DNA from: Cetobacterium sp. UBA6069 | Lineage (GTDB): Bacteria; Fusobacteriota; Fusobacteriia; Fusobacteriales; Fusobacteriaceae | DNA: 12,853 nucleotides | NCBI GenBank assembly: GCA_002428805.1 | Contig: DIXX01000055.1 | Coordinates: 8,141 to 20,993, forward strand | Direction of reading: 5' to 3' | In this document: positions 1 through 8,049 of the stretch, one piece after another | Layout of the letters: the number at the start of each line of letters is the position of its first letter | Position numbering within the stretch: position 1 is the stretch's first letter | Made by a program: the position numbers and the translations under genes | Notes under the pieces: generated by a model | What the model was told of the DNA's origin: nothing | The model's database searches: none | Seen by the model: only the letters and a program-made list of their open reading frames with translations

Positions 1-461
1 ATAAATTTTATGAAAAGTGGAGATGATAAAAAAAGTAAAAAAGCGAATGGAATATACCATGTTGATAAAAGCATAGTTCCAGAATAAAGACTTAAAAATA
101 AATACTTTAAAAACTCGCCAGTTGAAGAATGGAGTTTTTGATATCTAGGAACATAAAGAAGTTGGTAGATAACAAGAGGAGTCATAAGTACTAAGTATGG
201 AGAAAGTACATTTTTTAGTTTGTTTATTAAAAACTTTTTAAAGTTGAAACCTCTTGAATAAAAAACATGGTGAAATAAAAAACCTGAAATAAAAACAAAA
301 AGAGATGTTCCACCACTGATAAGTGAGAAAATAGATTTTGTAAAAATTGTGTTTAAATAAGGATTATCATAGTTGAAAACTTTAACTGTTCCAAATAAAT
401 GGCCAATAACAATAAGAAGGATTGCGAATCCTCTGAAATAATTAATGAAATTTAAAAACAT
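1..461 (-). CDS. Acyltransferase-3 family membrane protein (N-terminal part, runs off left edge)
   Basis: This reading frame starts at ATG 461 and stays open to base 1, giving about 153 residues of an incomplete protein. A G-run (465-470) with a 3-nt spacer acts as the ribosome-binding site. The N-terminus carries the family signature of acyltransferase 3 (OafA/WecH/NodX type): YFRGFAILLIVIGHLF, with the conserved Arg at residue 10 and His at residue 21. Hydrophobic membrane segments follow, one near residues 46-62 (SLISGGTSLFVFISGFLF) and another around 85-105. The family moves acyl groups, often acetyl, from the cytoplasmic side onto surface polysaccharides, lipids or peptides through a roughly ten-helix membrane domain. 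The substrate cannot be told from this fragment. A near-consensus promoter lies just upstream, so it is probably a single gene or the first of an operon. Family confidence is high; the specific role is unknown. Confidence 0.85.
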   Translation of the reverse strand, partial: MFLNFINYFRGFAILLIVIGHLFGTVKVFNYDNPYLNTIFTKSIFSLISGGTSLFVFISGFLFHHVFYSRGFNFKKFLINKLKNVLSPYLVLMTPLVIYQLLYVPRYQKLHSSTGEFLKYLFLSLYSGTMLLSTWYIPFAFLLFLSSPLFIKF

Positions 462-490
462 AAGCCCCCCTAGAAAAATTAATATTCAGT

Positions 491-519
491 ATTATATCAT
501 TTCGATACTTATATTACAA
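491..519 (-). promoter_or_regulatory. Promoter for the acyltransferase gene
   Basis: Read on the minus strand, a -35 box TTGTAA (519-514) and a -10 box TATAAT (496-491) are separated by exactly 17 bases. They sit about 30 bases upstream of the acyltransferase ATG, so the leader is short. This sigma-70-type promoter is divergent from the MATE-gshF promoter 30 bases away. Confidence 0.65.
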
Positions 520-549
520 ATTGAGAGATAATTTAAAAGTAAGATTAGT

Positions 550-578
550 TTGACAAAGAAAAGAAAAGGTGATAAAAC
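550..578 (+). promoter_or_regulatory. Promoter for the MATE-gshF operon
   Basis: A perfect TTGACA (-35, 550-555) is followed after 17 bases by TAAAAC (573-578). The -10 is poor, but a TG at 570-571 makes it an extended -10 (TGa). Transcription would begin around 585, inside the palindrome described next. A good -35 with a weak -10 and an overlapping palindrome is typical of regulated promoters; that reading is inference. Confidence 0.55.
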
Positions 579-603
579 TATATTAGGAAATTCTAATATA
601 GTT
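576..603. promoter_or_regulatory. Perfect 11-bp-arm palindrome, probable operator of the MATE-gshF operon
   Basis: AACTATATTAG (576-586) and CTAATATAGTT (593-603) are exact reverse complements around a 6-base centre (GAAATT). The element begins in the -10 box, covers the likely transcription start and ends 3 bases before the AGGAG ribosome-binding site (607-611). There is no T-tract after it, so it is not a terminator. A dimeric repressor of the MarR or TetR kind would suit this size and position, but no regulator gene is adjacent. As RNA it could also form a hairpin next to the ribosome-binding site. Confidence 0.6.
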
Positions 604-616
604 GATAGGAGATTTT

Positions 617-1921
617 ATGAAAAAAAATGATTTGACAAATGGAGATATAAAAAAAATATTACTGAGTTTAGCAATTCCAATAATGGGATCCTCATTTTTA
701 CAGATGATTTACGGCTTAGTTGATATGTTTTGGGTTGGGAAAATAGGAAGTGATGCGGTTGCAGCTATAGGAACTGCAAGTTTTTTTATAAACTTGGGAT
801 ATGCAATAAACTCAATGATAGTTGTAGGAGCTGGAATAAAAATATCACATGTAATTGGAGCTAAAGATTTAGAAAAAACAAAAGAGTATATAAAGGCATC
901 ATGCACAATGAATTTTGTATTGGCAATAGCATTCATACTTCCGATAGTTATTTTTTCTAAAAATCTTGTAAGGTTTTTTAATTTGACACCAGAAGTAGAA
1001 AAAATGGCACAAACTTATTTAATAGTAGCTGGAATAGGTTTAATATTCAAATTTTTTAATTTTTTATACTCTAGAATTTTAAATAGTTATGGTGAGAGTA
1101 AACTTCCGTTTAAAATAAGCAGTGTTGGAGTTTTGTTGAATATAATTTTAGATCCAATATTTATTTTTATTTTTAATTGGGGAGTTTTTGGTGCAGCAAT
1201 TGCTACCGTTTTAGCAGAAGGGATAAATACATTTTTATTTATAAGAAAATCTAAAGATTATTTTAAGGTTGAAAGTTATATCTCGAAAAATTGGCAAGAC
1301 ATGAAGGAGATGTTAACTTTAGGAACTCCAATAGCTGTTCAAAGAGTTTTGTTTACTGGATTTGGAATAGCTATGGCAAAGATAATATCAAAATGGGGAG
1401 CAGATGCAATAGCAGCTCAGAAAATAGGGATTCAAATAGAATCTATAACTTTTATGACAGTTGCGGGACTTCAAGGTGCTGTAGGAAGCTTTGTAGGACA
1501 GAATTATGGAGCTGGGTTAAAAGAGAGAATAAAAGATGGTTATAAAGTTGCAATCTCTATAGGGAGTTTAATAGGGATTATAACAACGGCTGTCTTTATA
1601 GTTTTCCCAGAGATGTTAGTTAAAATATTTGTTCAAAAACCTGGAACAGTTGAAATAGCTGTAAATTATATGAGAATAATAGGGCTTTCTCAACTATTTA
1701 TGTGCTATGAAATAATAACAAATGGTGCTTTTAGTGGAATAGGAAAGCCCAAAATACCCTCGATAATAAGCATTGTTTTTACATCATTGAGGATTCCACT
1801 AGCATTAGTTCTTTCAAGAGAAGAGTACTTTGGATTAAATGGAGTTTGGATAAGTATAGCTTTATCAAGTTTGATAAAAGGAGTTTTATCACCTTTAATG
1901 TTTAGAAAAAATTTAAAATAG
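617..1921 (+). CDS. MATE family multidrug/toxin efflux transporter
   Basis: This 434-residue integral membrane protein belongs to the multidrug and toxic compound extrusion (MATE) family, whose members export cationic drugs, dyes or metabolites by Na+ or H+ antiport. The first half opens with a typical MATE stretch, LAIPIMGSSFLQMIYGLVDM, then FWVGKIGSDAVAAIG. A second pseudo-symmetric half begins near LTLGTPIAVQRVLF (about residue 233) and includes the common AVGSFVGQNYGAG motif. About twelve hydrophobic segments are visible, and the length matches the family norm of 430-460. I chose ATG 617 because AGGAG at 607-611 sits 5 bases upstream; a TTG at 602 is in frame but lies in the palindrome and has no ribosome-binding site. 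The stop is only 12 bases before the gshF start, so the two are almost certainly co-transcribed. The substrate is unknown, and the NorM, DinF and MepA subfamilies cannot be separated by eye. Confidence 0.93.
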   Translation: MKKNDLTNGDIKKILLSLAIPIMGSSFLQMIYGLVDMFWVGKIGSDAVAAIGTASFFINLGYAINSMIVVGAGIKISHVIGAKDLEKTKEYIKASCTMNFVLAIAFILPIVIFSKNLVRFFNLTPEVEKMAQTYLIVAGIGLIFKFFNFLYSRILNSYGESKLPFKISSVGVLLNIILDPIFIFIFNWGVFGAAIATVLAEGINTFLFIRKSKDYFKVESYISKNWQDMKEMLTLGTPIAVQRVLFTGFGIAMAKIISKWGADAIAAQKIGIQIESITFMTVAGLQGAVGSFVGQNYGAGLKERIKDGYKVAISIGSLIGIITTAVFIVFPEMLVKIFVQKPGTVEIAVNYMRIIGLSQLFMCYEIITNGAFSGIGKPKIPSIISIVFTSLRIPLALVLSREEYFGLNGVWISIALSSLIKGVLSPLMFRKNLK

Positions 1922-1933
1922 GAGTTGGTCCAT

Positions 1934-4258
1934 GTGAATAGAGTAAAAGAGATAATTAAAAATTATAAACTTGGTCTGGATATAAAAAAAGGTAACTTTG
2001 GGATAGAAAAAGAGAGCCTGAGAGTAAAAGAGAATGGAGAGTTAGCACTAACACCTCATCCTGAAATTTTTGGAGATAAAATAAAGCATCCTTTTATAAC
2101 AGTAGATTTTTCTGAAAGTCAAATGGAGCTCATAACACCTGCTGAAAAGAGTGTGAAAAAAGCTTACGATTTTTTAAGAAATCTACATGAAATTGTTTCT
2201 ACAAATTTGAAAGATGAATATCTATGGTCACAAAGTGTTCCGCCTATTCTTCCTGAGGAAAGCGAGATACCGATAGCAAAATTTTCAGAAAATAAAGAGC
2301 TAGAGATATATAGAGAAAAATTAGGAGAGAAATATGGAAGGAAAAAGCAGTTACTTTCAGGAATTCATTTTAACTTTTCATTTGATGATGAATTTTTACA
2401 AGAGCTACATAGCCTATCTAATTCGAATGAAGACTTTAAGGAGTTTAAGAATAATATATATTTAAAAATATCTAGAAATTATTTTAAATATGGATGGATG
2501 ATAATATATCTTTTAGGAGCTAGTCCAGTAGTACATGAGACATATTTACAAAAATGTTTAGATAAAATGAAAAAATTTGGAGAGAATACATATTATTTTG
2601 AAGATATTGTTTCTTTTAGAAATAGTAGTTGTGGGTATAGAAATAAAGATGAATTTTTTGTAGATTATAGAAGTGTAAAAACTTATATAGATTCTCTAAA
2701 TAAATTAATAAATGAAAATATAATAAGTAGTCCAAAAGAATACTATAGTCCTATAAGACTTAAAACTAAAAAAACAAAAGAAATTTTAAATGAACTTAAA
2801 AATAATGGAGTAGATTACCTAGAGTTTAGATCAATTGATTTAAATCCGTTTTCAGAAATTGGAATAGAAGAATTAGACTTAGAATTTTTACATCTATTTA
2901 TATTATTCTTATATCTAAAAGAGGATGAAAATTTTACAGAAAAAGATTATTTTAGATATCTAAAAAATCAAGAACTACTTGCAAATAATGGTAATTCAAA
3001 AGAGTTTAAATTAATTTGCTGTGAAGATACTGAAGTTTCACCTAAAGAATACTCTCTTATTTTATTAGATGAAATTGAAAAAGAATTAAAAGAGATAGAT
3101 GCCTTTACTGATAAAGATAGAAAAATTTTAGAGTTTCAAAGAAATAAAATTCTATCGAAATCTCTTTATACTGAATCCATATTAAATGGAGTTAAAGAAA
3201 AAGGATTTATTAATTTTCATATAGAACTAGCAAAAAAATCTTTAGCAGAGATGAAGAAAACACCATATACATTAAAAGGTTATGAGGATTTTGAGCTATC
3301 AACTCAAATTCTATTAAAAGATGCAATAAAAAATGGAGTGAAATTTAAGGTTTTAGATAGAGAAGAGAATTTTATCTCTTTAGAAAAAGATGGGAAAATA
3401 GAGTATGTAAAACAAGCTACAAAAACATCATTAGATTCCTATGTGACAATGTTGATTATGGAAAATAAGGTTGTTACAAAAAAATTATTAGAGGAGAAAG
3501 GTATCGCAGTTCCGTTTGGAAGAGATTATTCTGATATAGAGCTAGCTAAAAGTGACTATAGAAAATATAGTGAGGGAACAGTTATAAAACCAAAGTCTAC
3601 AAACTTTGGATTAGGAATAACTATTTTTAAAGATGAGTTTTCAAAAGAGGATTATGACAAAGGGATTGAGATGGCCTTTAAAGAGGATTCTTCAATTCTA
3701 ATAGAGAGATTTGTAAAAGGAAAAGAATATAGAATTTTTGTTGTAGATGGAGAGGTAGTAGGAATACTTCATAGAGTTCCAGCTAATGTTATTGGCGATG
3801 GAATAAAAAATATAGAGGAACTTGTTTATAAAAAGAATTTAGATCCGTTAAGAGGAGAGGGATATAAAACGCCTTTAGAAAAAATAAAATTAGGCGAACC
3901 AGAAAAAATGTTTTTAAAAGCTCAAAATTTAGATTTTAAATATATACCTAAAAAAGATGAGATAATATATTTAAGAGAAAATTCAAATATAAGTACAGGC
4001 GGAGATAGTTTAGATTTTACTGATGAGATTTTAGATGTTTATAAAAATATAGCTATTGAATCAGCTGCAGCAGTTGGTGCAAGAATCTGTGGAGTAGATA
4101 TGATGATAGATAATATAAAGGAAGAAAATTGTGAAGGAAATTATGCAATAATAGAGTTAAATTTTAATCCAGCAATACATATACATTGTTATCCTTATAA
4201 AGGGAAGAATAGAAATTTAGGAGAAAAAATATTAAAAGCTTTAGATTTTATAAGGTAA
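1934..4258 (+). CDS. gshF: Bifunctional glutamate-cysteine ligase / glutathione synthetase
   Basis: GshF (GshAB) makes glutathione in two ATP-dependent steps in one cytoplasmic protein: gamma-glutamylcysteine from Glu and Cys, then glycine addition. The N-terminal half (to about residue 430) is a GshA-type ligase, with NFGIEKESLRV near residues 21-31, DFSESQMELITPA, LSGIHFNFSF, FRNSSCGYRN and LEFRSIDLNPFSEIGI. The C-terminal part (from about 490) is an ATP-grasp domain related to D-Ala-D-Ala ligase and cyanophycin synthetase: GTVIKPKSTNFGLGITIF, ERFVKGKEYRIFVVDGEVVG, GARICGVDMMI and IIELNFNPAIHIH. At 774 residues it has the usual length of the Streptococcus and Listeria enzymes. I place the start at GTG 1934: the AGGAG at 1920-1924 is 9 bases upstream, whereas the in-frame TTG at 1925 abuts it. 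The gene lies 12 bases after the MATE gene without its own promoter and ends before a strong terminator. Identification is very secure. Confidence 0.95.
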   Translation: MNRVKEIIKNYKLGLDIKKGNFGIEKESLRVKENGELALTPHPEIFGDKIKHPFITVDFSESQMELITPAEKSVKKAYDFLRNLHEIVSTNLKDEYLWSQSVPPILPEESEIPIAKFSENKELEIYREKLGEKYGRKKQLLSGIHFNFSFDDEFLQELHSLSNSNEDFKEFKNNIYLKISRNYFKYGWMIIYLLGASPVVHETYLQKCLDKMKKFGENTYYFEDIVSFRNSSCGYRNKDEFFVDYRSVKTYIDSLNKLINENIISSPKEYYSPIRLKTKKTKEILNELKNNGVDYLEFRSIDLNPFSEIGIEELDLEFLHLFILFLYLKEDENFTEKDYFRYLKNQELLANNGNSKEFKLICCEDTEVSPKEYSLILLDEIEKELKEIDAFTDKDRKILEFQRNKILSKSLYTESILNGVKEKGFINFHIELAKKSLAEMKKTPYTLKGYEDFELSTQILLKDAIKNGVKFKVLDREENFISLEKDGKIEYVKQATKTSLDSYVTMLIMENKVVTKKLLEEKGIAVPFGRDYSDIELAKSDYRKYSEGTVIKPKSTNFGLGITIFKDEFSKEDYDKGIEMAFKEDSSILIERFVKGKEYRIFVVDGEVVGILHRVPANVIGDGIKNIEELVYKKNLDPLRGEGYKTPLEKIKLGEPEKMFLKAQNLDFKYIPKKDEIIYLRENSNISTGGDSLDFTDEILDVYKNIAIESAAAVGARICGVDMMIDNIKEENCEGNYAIIELNFNPAIHIHCYPYKGKNRNLGEKILKALDFIR

Positions 4259-4261
4259 TAA

Positions 4262-4297
4262 AAAAGAGTGTATTCGATTTTGGGGATACACTCTTTT
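4262..4297. terminator. Bidirectional intrinsic terminator between gshF and the sigma factor gene
   Basis: AAAAGAGTGTAT (4262-4273) pairs perfectly with ATACACTCTTTT (4286-4297). One more T-G and one C-G pair inside give a 14-bp stem with an 8-base loop. On the plus strand it ends in TTTT after gshF. On the minus strand the A-run at 4260-4265 becomes a U-tract after the sigma gene. It therefore serves both converging genes. Confidence 0.9.
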
Positions 4298-4315
4298 AAT
4301 TATATGTTAAGAGGT

Positions 4316-4909
4316 TTATTTTGAAAAACCTGTTCCTAAATAGTTTATAATTTTCTTTTTGATTCTTTGAATTGTGTTATCAATTTTTTTAGGAGTTTCC
4401 TCAAGTGAAGTTGCTATTTCTACATAAGTGTATTCTTTGCAAAGATAATAAAAAACTTTTTTTTCTAAATCACTTAGATTTTCAACTAAGAAATTTTCTA
4501 AAAGTTTAACTAACTCTTTTCCTAAAACAATCTCTTCTGGATTGTAAAAGTTAATAGAAGGTGAGTTATACTTTGTAACTTCTTCAAATCCAACGTATTC
4601 TTCTCCCATAACTGCAGAGTTCAAGTTTTGGTATTTAGCTGAACTGTGAGTTTTAACAGCAGTAATAATCTGTCTTCTAATACATAGATTTGCAAAAGTA
4701 TTAAAACAAGCGTTTTTATTTTCGTCAAAAGATTTGATAGCCTTCATTAATCCTATATACCCTTCTTGTAATAAATCATCTGATTCAGCACCTTTTAAGA
4801 AAAACTTACGATTGTTTCTTAAAATAGTATTTTGGTACTCTGTAAAAATTTTTTCTGTAGCCTCCTCATTACCTTGTTGTGCTAATTTAATATCTATAAC
4901 TTCAATCAT
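4316..4909 (-). CDS. sigH: RNA polymerase sigma factor of the SigH (sigma-30) type
   Basis: This 197-residue sigma-70 family protein directs core RNA polymerase to an alternative promoter class. Region 2 covers about residues 15-90, with DLLQEGYIGLMKAI (45 onward) as the core-binding segment and CIRRQIITAVKT as the -10 recognition part. Region 4 covers about 140-192, with LSDLEKKVFYYL and a helix-turn-helix running into KKIDNTIQRIKKKI. The order and wording closely match Bacillus SigH, which I recall as having CITRQIITAIKT and LSDLERKV at the same points. Region 3 is replaced by a short linker, and the protein is slightly shorter than the Bacillus one (218). The ATG at 4909 has a G-run (4918-4922) upstream. 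It is transcribed divergently from the helicase gene and ends at a shared terminator. Bacillus SigH drives entry into sporulation and competence; its regulon here is unknown. No anti-sigma factor is adjacent. Confidence 0.85.
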   Translation of the reverse strand: MIEVIDIKLAQQGNEEATEKIFTEYQNTILRNNRKFFLKGAESDDLLQEGYIGLMKAIKSFDENKNACFNTFANLCIRRQIITAVKTHSSAKYQNLNSAVMGEEYVGFEEVTKYNSPSINFYNPEEIVLGKELVKLLENFLVENLSDLEKKVFYYLCKEYTYVEIATSLEETPKKIDNTIQRIKKKIINYLGTGFSK

Positions 4910-4938
4910 GGCTCATTCCCCCAAATTCGTTTATTTAT

Positions 4939-4947
4939 TCTATAACA
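4939..4947 (-). promoter_or_regulatory. Possible extended -10 promoter for the sigma factor gene
   Basis: On the minus strand, TG-t-TATAGA reads from 4947 to 4939, about 30 bases before the start codon. No convincing -35 box precedes it, because the DNA upstream is long A/T runs. The call rests on the extended -10 alone and is weak. The remaining divergent gap (to about 5140) is A/T-rich with no gene that I can see. Confidence 0.35.
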
Positions 4948-5141
4948 TAATAATAACAAAAAAAATATATAAAATAAATATTCCAATTTTTTCTTTTTTT
5001 ATTTATTTTTTGATATGTAAACATAAAATTTGAAAATAGAAAAGCTAGTGTTTGTAACGAGAACTTAAAATAGACTTAATTGGTATGAAAAAGTACTGAA
5101 ATAAACTTTTGAATTTTGATAAAGAGTTTTAAAAAAAGGTG

Positions 5142-5150
5142 TGTTATAAT
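5142..5150 (+). promoter_or_regulatory. Extended -10 promoter for the PLD-helicase gene
   Basis: TG-t-TATAAT (5142-5150) is a consensus extended -10 element 35 bases before the helicase ATG. At 16-18 bases upstream there is no good -35 box; TTGATA at 5116-5121 is too far (23 bases). Extended -10 promoters can work without a -35. Confidence 0.5.
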
Positions 5151-5184
5151 AAACTATACAAAAAAAATAGAATAAGGTGAGTTT

Positions 5185-8013
5185 ATGCATAGAGAAATAA
5201 TTGAGAGTTTAAAAACAAGTAGCTTAGATTTTTCTAATGAGTCAAAGTTGGATTTTCAAAATAGATTGTTATCGAATAGAGATAGAAAAATAATAGTTGA
5301 TATAAGAAGAGAGCTAGAAGAGTGTGATGAATTTATAATTTCAGTAGCTTTTTTAACAGAGGCAGGAGTAACTTTAATTTTAGAGCAACTAAAACTACTT
5401 CAATCTAAAGGAGTTAAAGGGAAAATTTTGACAGGAGATTATCTTAGCTTTACAGAACCAAAGGCGTTAGAAAAACTTTTAAATTTTTCTAATATCGAGT
5501 TAAAGTTGTTAACAGAATCTAAGTTTCATGCAAAAGGATATTTTTTTAAGAAAAAAGGTGTTTGGTCACTTATAGTTGGAAGCAGTAATTTAACAGGGAC
5601 AGCTATGACTGTAAATTTTGAATGGAATTTGAAGGTTAGTTCTTTAGAGACGGGGAAGATAGCTAAAGATATATTGAAAGAGTTTGAGCTAGTTTACGAA
5701 GATTTACCAAGATTAACGTTACAAATTCTAAAAGAGTATAAAGAATTATATGAGCTATCAAACCAATTTAAGATAAAGCAAAATAAAATTAAAGAAAAAA
5801 AAGTAGAAATAAAACCAAATAAAATGCAAGAACTTGCACTTTTAGGATTAGAAAAGGTAAGAAAGAAAAGTGATAGAGGCTTATTAATAAGTGCCACAGG
5901 AACAGGAAAGACATATCTGAGTGCTTTTCATATATTAGAAACAAAACCTAAAAAAGTTTTATTTTTAGCACACAGGAAAACAATTTTAGAAAAATCAATG
6001 AGTAGCTTTAAACAGATTTTAAAAACTGAAAAAATGGGGATATATGGAGTAGATAAAGCTTCAGAACAGGATATACTTTTTGCAATGGTTCAAACTTTAA
6101 ATAGAGATGAGCATCTTTCTAAATTTGAAAAAGAGTATTTTGATTATATAGTGGTAGATGAGGTTCATCATGGAGGAGCTAAGAGCTATCAGAAAGTTTT
6201 GAATTATTTTAAACCTAAGTTTCTATTAGGAATGACAGCTACTCCTGAAAGAGGTGATGACTTTGATATCTATGAACTGTTTAATCATAATATAGCTTAT
6301 GAGATTCGTTTGCACGATGCACTAAAAGAGGGGCTACTATGTCCTTTTCATTATTTTGGAATCTCTGATATAAAAATTGAAGGAAAGGATATTGATGAGA
6401 AAACTTCAATAAAAGATTTGGTGGTAGATGAAAGAGTTGATCATATAATTGAAAAATCTAGATATTATGGCTATAGCGGTGATAAGCTTCACGGATTAAT
6501 ATTTGTTTCTAGAATTGAAGAAGCTAAAGTTTTAGCAGAAAAATTAACAGAACGTGGAATAAAATCAAGAGCTTTAAGTGGTGAAGATAGTGATAAAGAT
6601 AGAGAGAAATCTATAAAAGAGTTAGAAGATGGCGAGATTGAATACTTAATAACTGTGGATATATTTAATGAGGGTGTTGATATTCCAAGGGTAAATCAAG
6701 TTATATTTTTAAGACCAACAGAGTCATCAATTGTTTATATACAGCAATTAGGAAGAGGACTTAGAAAAAGTGAAAATAAAGAGTTTGTTGTTGTTTTAGA
6801 TTTTATAGGAAATTATCAAAAAAACTTTTTAATTCCAACAGCAATATCTGGAAATAACTCTTTTGATAGAGACAGTATGAAAATATTTTTAATGAATGGA
6901 ACTAATATCGTTCCTGGAGAGAGTAGTATTACTTTTGAAAAAATAGTTAGAGAAAGAATTTTTGAGAATATAAATAAGACTAACTTTTCAACTAAGAAAT
7001 CAATACAATCAGATTTTGACTTTTTAGAGAAACAAATAGGAAGAACTCCTCTATTAAACGATTTTTACGAAAGAGAGATGATAGATCCAACTCTAATTTT
7101 AAAATTTAGAAAAAACTATGATGAGGTATTGAAAACAATAAAGCCAAATTTAAAATTAGGAAGTCTAAATGAAAAAGAAAAAAACTTTTTAACATTTTTA
7201 TCATCAATTTTTACTCCGAGTAAAAGAGTACATGAGATGTTTATTTTAGATTATTTGTTAAAAAATGAAGAAGTAAAAATAGAAAATATAGTTGAAGATT
7301 TAGAAAAAGAGCATGGAATGATAGGTGAAGAAAAAAATATAGAAAATGCACTAAGACACTTAGAAAAAGATATTTTTAAGAGTTTGTCAACAATAAAAGA
7401 GTATTATCCTATAATAGAAAAAACAGAAGCCAATTGGATTATAAAAAAAGACTTTATAAAAAGTTATAAAAATAATAGTTACTTTAAAATGTTGATAGAT
7501 GATCTTATAAAATATAATTTAAGTAATTCTACTAAAAATTATAGAGAGTTGTCGAAAGAGGGTATAATTAAATATAAAAGTTATTCTAAGCAAGAAGCTT
7601 TTTGGTATATGAATTTAGATTTTAATAACGGTTACCAGGTTAGCGGATATACAATATTTGAAAAAGAAAAAAAAGTTATGATTTTTATAACTTTAGATGA
7701 TTCAGAGCCTTTTGCAGGTTATGAAAATGTTTTCTATGATAGACAGCGTTTTAATTGGTTTTCAAAAAGTAATAGATGTTTAAGTAGAAATGGGAAACTT
7801 ACAGGAGAGGGAAGGATTGCTCAAAATGAATTTACAATTGAAGTATTTTTAAAGAAAAAGATGGGTGAAAACTTTTTTTACTTAGGAGAGGTATTAAGAG
7901 TAGATGAAGCTAAAGAGATTCTAGGAAAAAAAGGTGAGCCTTTAGTCGAATATAATTTACTTTTAAAAGATGAAATAGATGAAGACTTATTTGATTATTT
8001 TAATTTGAGTTAA
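5185..8013 (+). CDS. PLD-like nuclease domain + SF2 DExH helicase + DUF3427-type C-terminal domain
   Basis: This 942-residue protein has three parts. Residues about 25-185 form a phospholipase-D-like domain with one HxK catalytic motif (H115-A-K117) and downstream GSSNLT (132-137); the usual Asp after HxK is not seen. Residues about 210-550 form a superfamily 2 helicase: GTGKT Walker A (K242), DEVH box (325-328), TAT (351-353), FVSR, motif V around FNEGVDIPR, and QQLGRGLR with arginine fingers (520-527). The rest resembles the DUF3427 tail, including the late FNWFSKS and FFYLGEV segments. The architecture suggests ATP-driven movement on DNA or RNA coupled to cleavage. Related multidomain helicases occur as stand-alone genes and in restriction or phage-defence loci; function is not established here. 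The ATG has AAGGTGA 4 bases upstream (5174-5180). It is a single gene, divergent from the sigma factor, with no methylase or nuclease partner beside it. Domain calls are firm; the biological role is open. Confidence 0.88.
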   Translation: MHREIIESLKTSSLDFSNESKLDFQNRLLSNRDRKIIVDIRRELEECDEFIISVAFLTEAGVTLILEQLKLLQSKGVKGKILTGDYLSFTEPKALEKLLNFSNIELKLLTESKFHAKGYFFKKKGVWSLIVGSSNLTGTAMTVNFEWNLKVSSLETGKIAKDILKEFELVYEDLPRLTLQILKEYKELYELSNQFKIKQNKIKEKKVEIKPNKMQELALLGLEKVRKKSDRGLLISATGTGKTYLSAFHILETKPKKVLFLAHRKTILEKSMSSFKQILKTEKMGIYGVDKASEQDILFAMVQTLNRDEHLSKFEKEYFDYIVVDEVHHGGAKSYQKVLNYFKPKFLLGMTATPERGDDFDIYELFNHNIAYEIRLHDALKEGLLCPFHYFGISDIKIEGKDIDEKTSIKDLVVDERVDHIIEKSRYYGYSGDKLHGLIFVSRIEEAKVLAEKLTERGIKSRALSGEDSDKDREKSIKELEDGEIEYLITVDIFNEGVDIPRVNQVIFLRPTESSIVYIQQLGRGLRKSENKEFVVVLDFIGNYQKNFLIPTAISGNNSFDRDSMKIFLMNGTNIVPGESSITFEKIVRERIFENINKTNFSTKKSIQSDFDFLEKQIGRTPLLNDFYEREMIDPTLILKFRKNYDEVLKTIKPNLKLGSLNEKEKNFLTFLSSIFTPSKRVHEMFILDYLLKNEEVKIENIVEDLEKEHGMIGEEKNIENALRHLEKDIFKSLSTIKEYYPIIEKTEANWIIKKDFIKSYKNNSYFKMLIDDLIKYNLSNSTKNYRELSKEGIIKYKSYSKQEAFWYMNLDFNNGYQVSGYTIFEKEKKVMIFITLDDSEPFAGYENVFYDRQRFNWFSKSNRCLSRNGKLTGEGRIAQNEFTIEVFLKKKMGENFFYLGEVLRVDEAKEILGKKGEPLVEYNLLLKDEIDEDLFDYFNLS

Positions 8014-8023
8014 TATGGTAAGA

Positions 8024-8049
8024 AAAAGAGAAGCGGATGCTTCTCTTTT
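8024..8049. terminator. Bidirectional terminator between the helicase and the cysteine-cluster gene
   Basis: AAAAGAGAAGC (8024-8034) and GCTTCTCTTTT (8039-8049) form an 11-bp perfect stem with a GGAT tetraloop. On the plus strand the U-run follows the helicase gene. On the minus strand the A-rich side becomes the U-tract. It overlaps the stop codon of the minus-strand gene (8048-8050). Confidence 0.85.

Noticed and set aside
602..616. Alternative TTG start for the MATE gene, adding 5 residues.
   Set aside because: It lies in the palindrome without a ribosome-binding site, while ATG 617 has AGGAG 5 bases upstream.
1925..1933. TTG start for gshF adding 3 residues.
   Set aside because: The AGGAG abuts this codon with no spacer; GTG 1934 is 9 bases away, which is workable.
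4734..5033. Plus-strand open frame opposite the sigma factor and running into the intergenic gap.
   Set aside because: It is the antisense of a well-supported gene, has no ribosome-binding site, and reads as low-complexity hydrophobic residues from A/T runs.
4910..5184. Searched for a SigH-type promoter (AGGA, 11-12 bases, GAAT) that would show self-control of the sigma gene or control of the helicase.
   Set aside because: GAAT occurs upstream of the sigma gene, but no AGGA-like box stands at the right distance on either strand.
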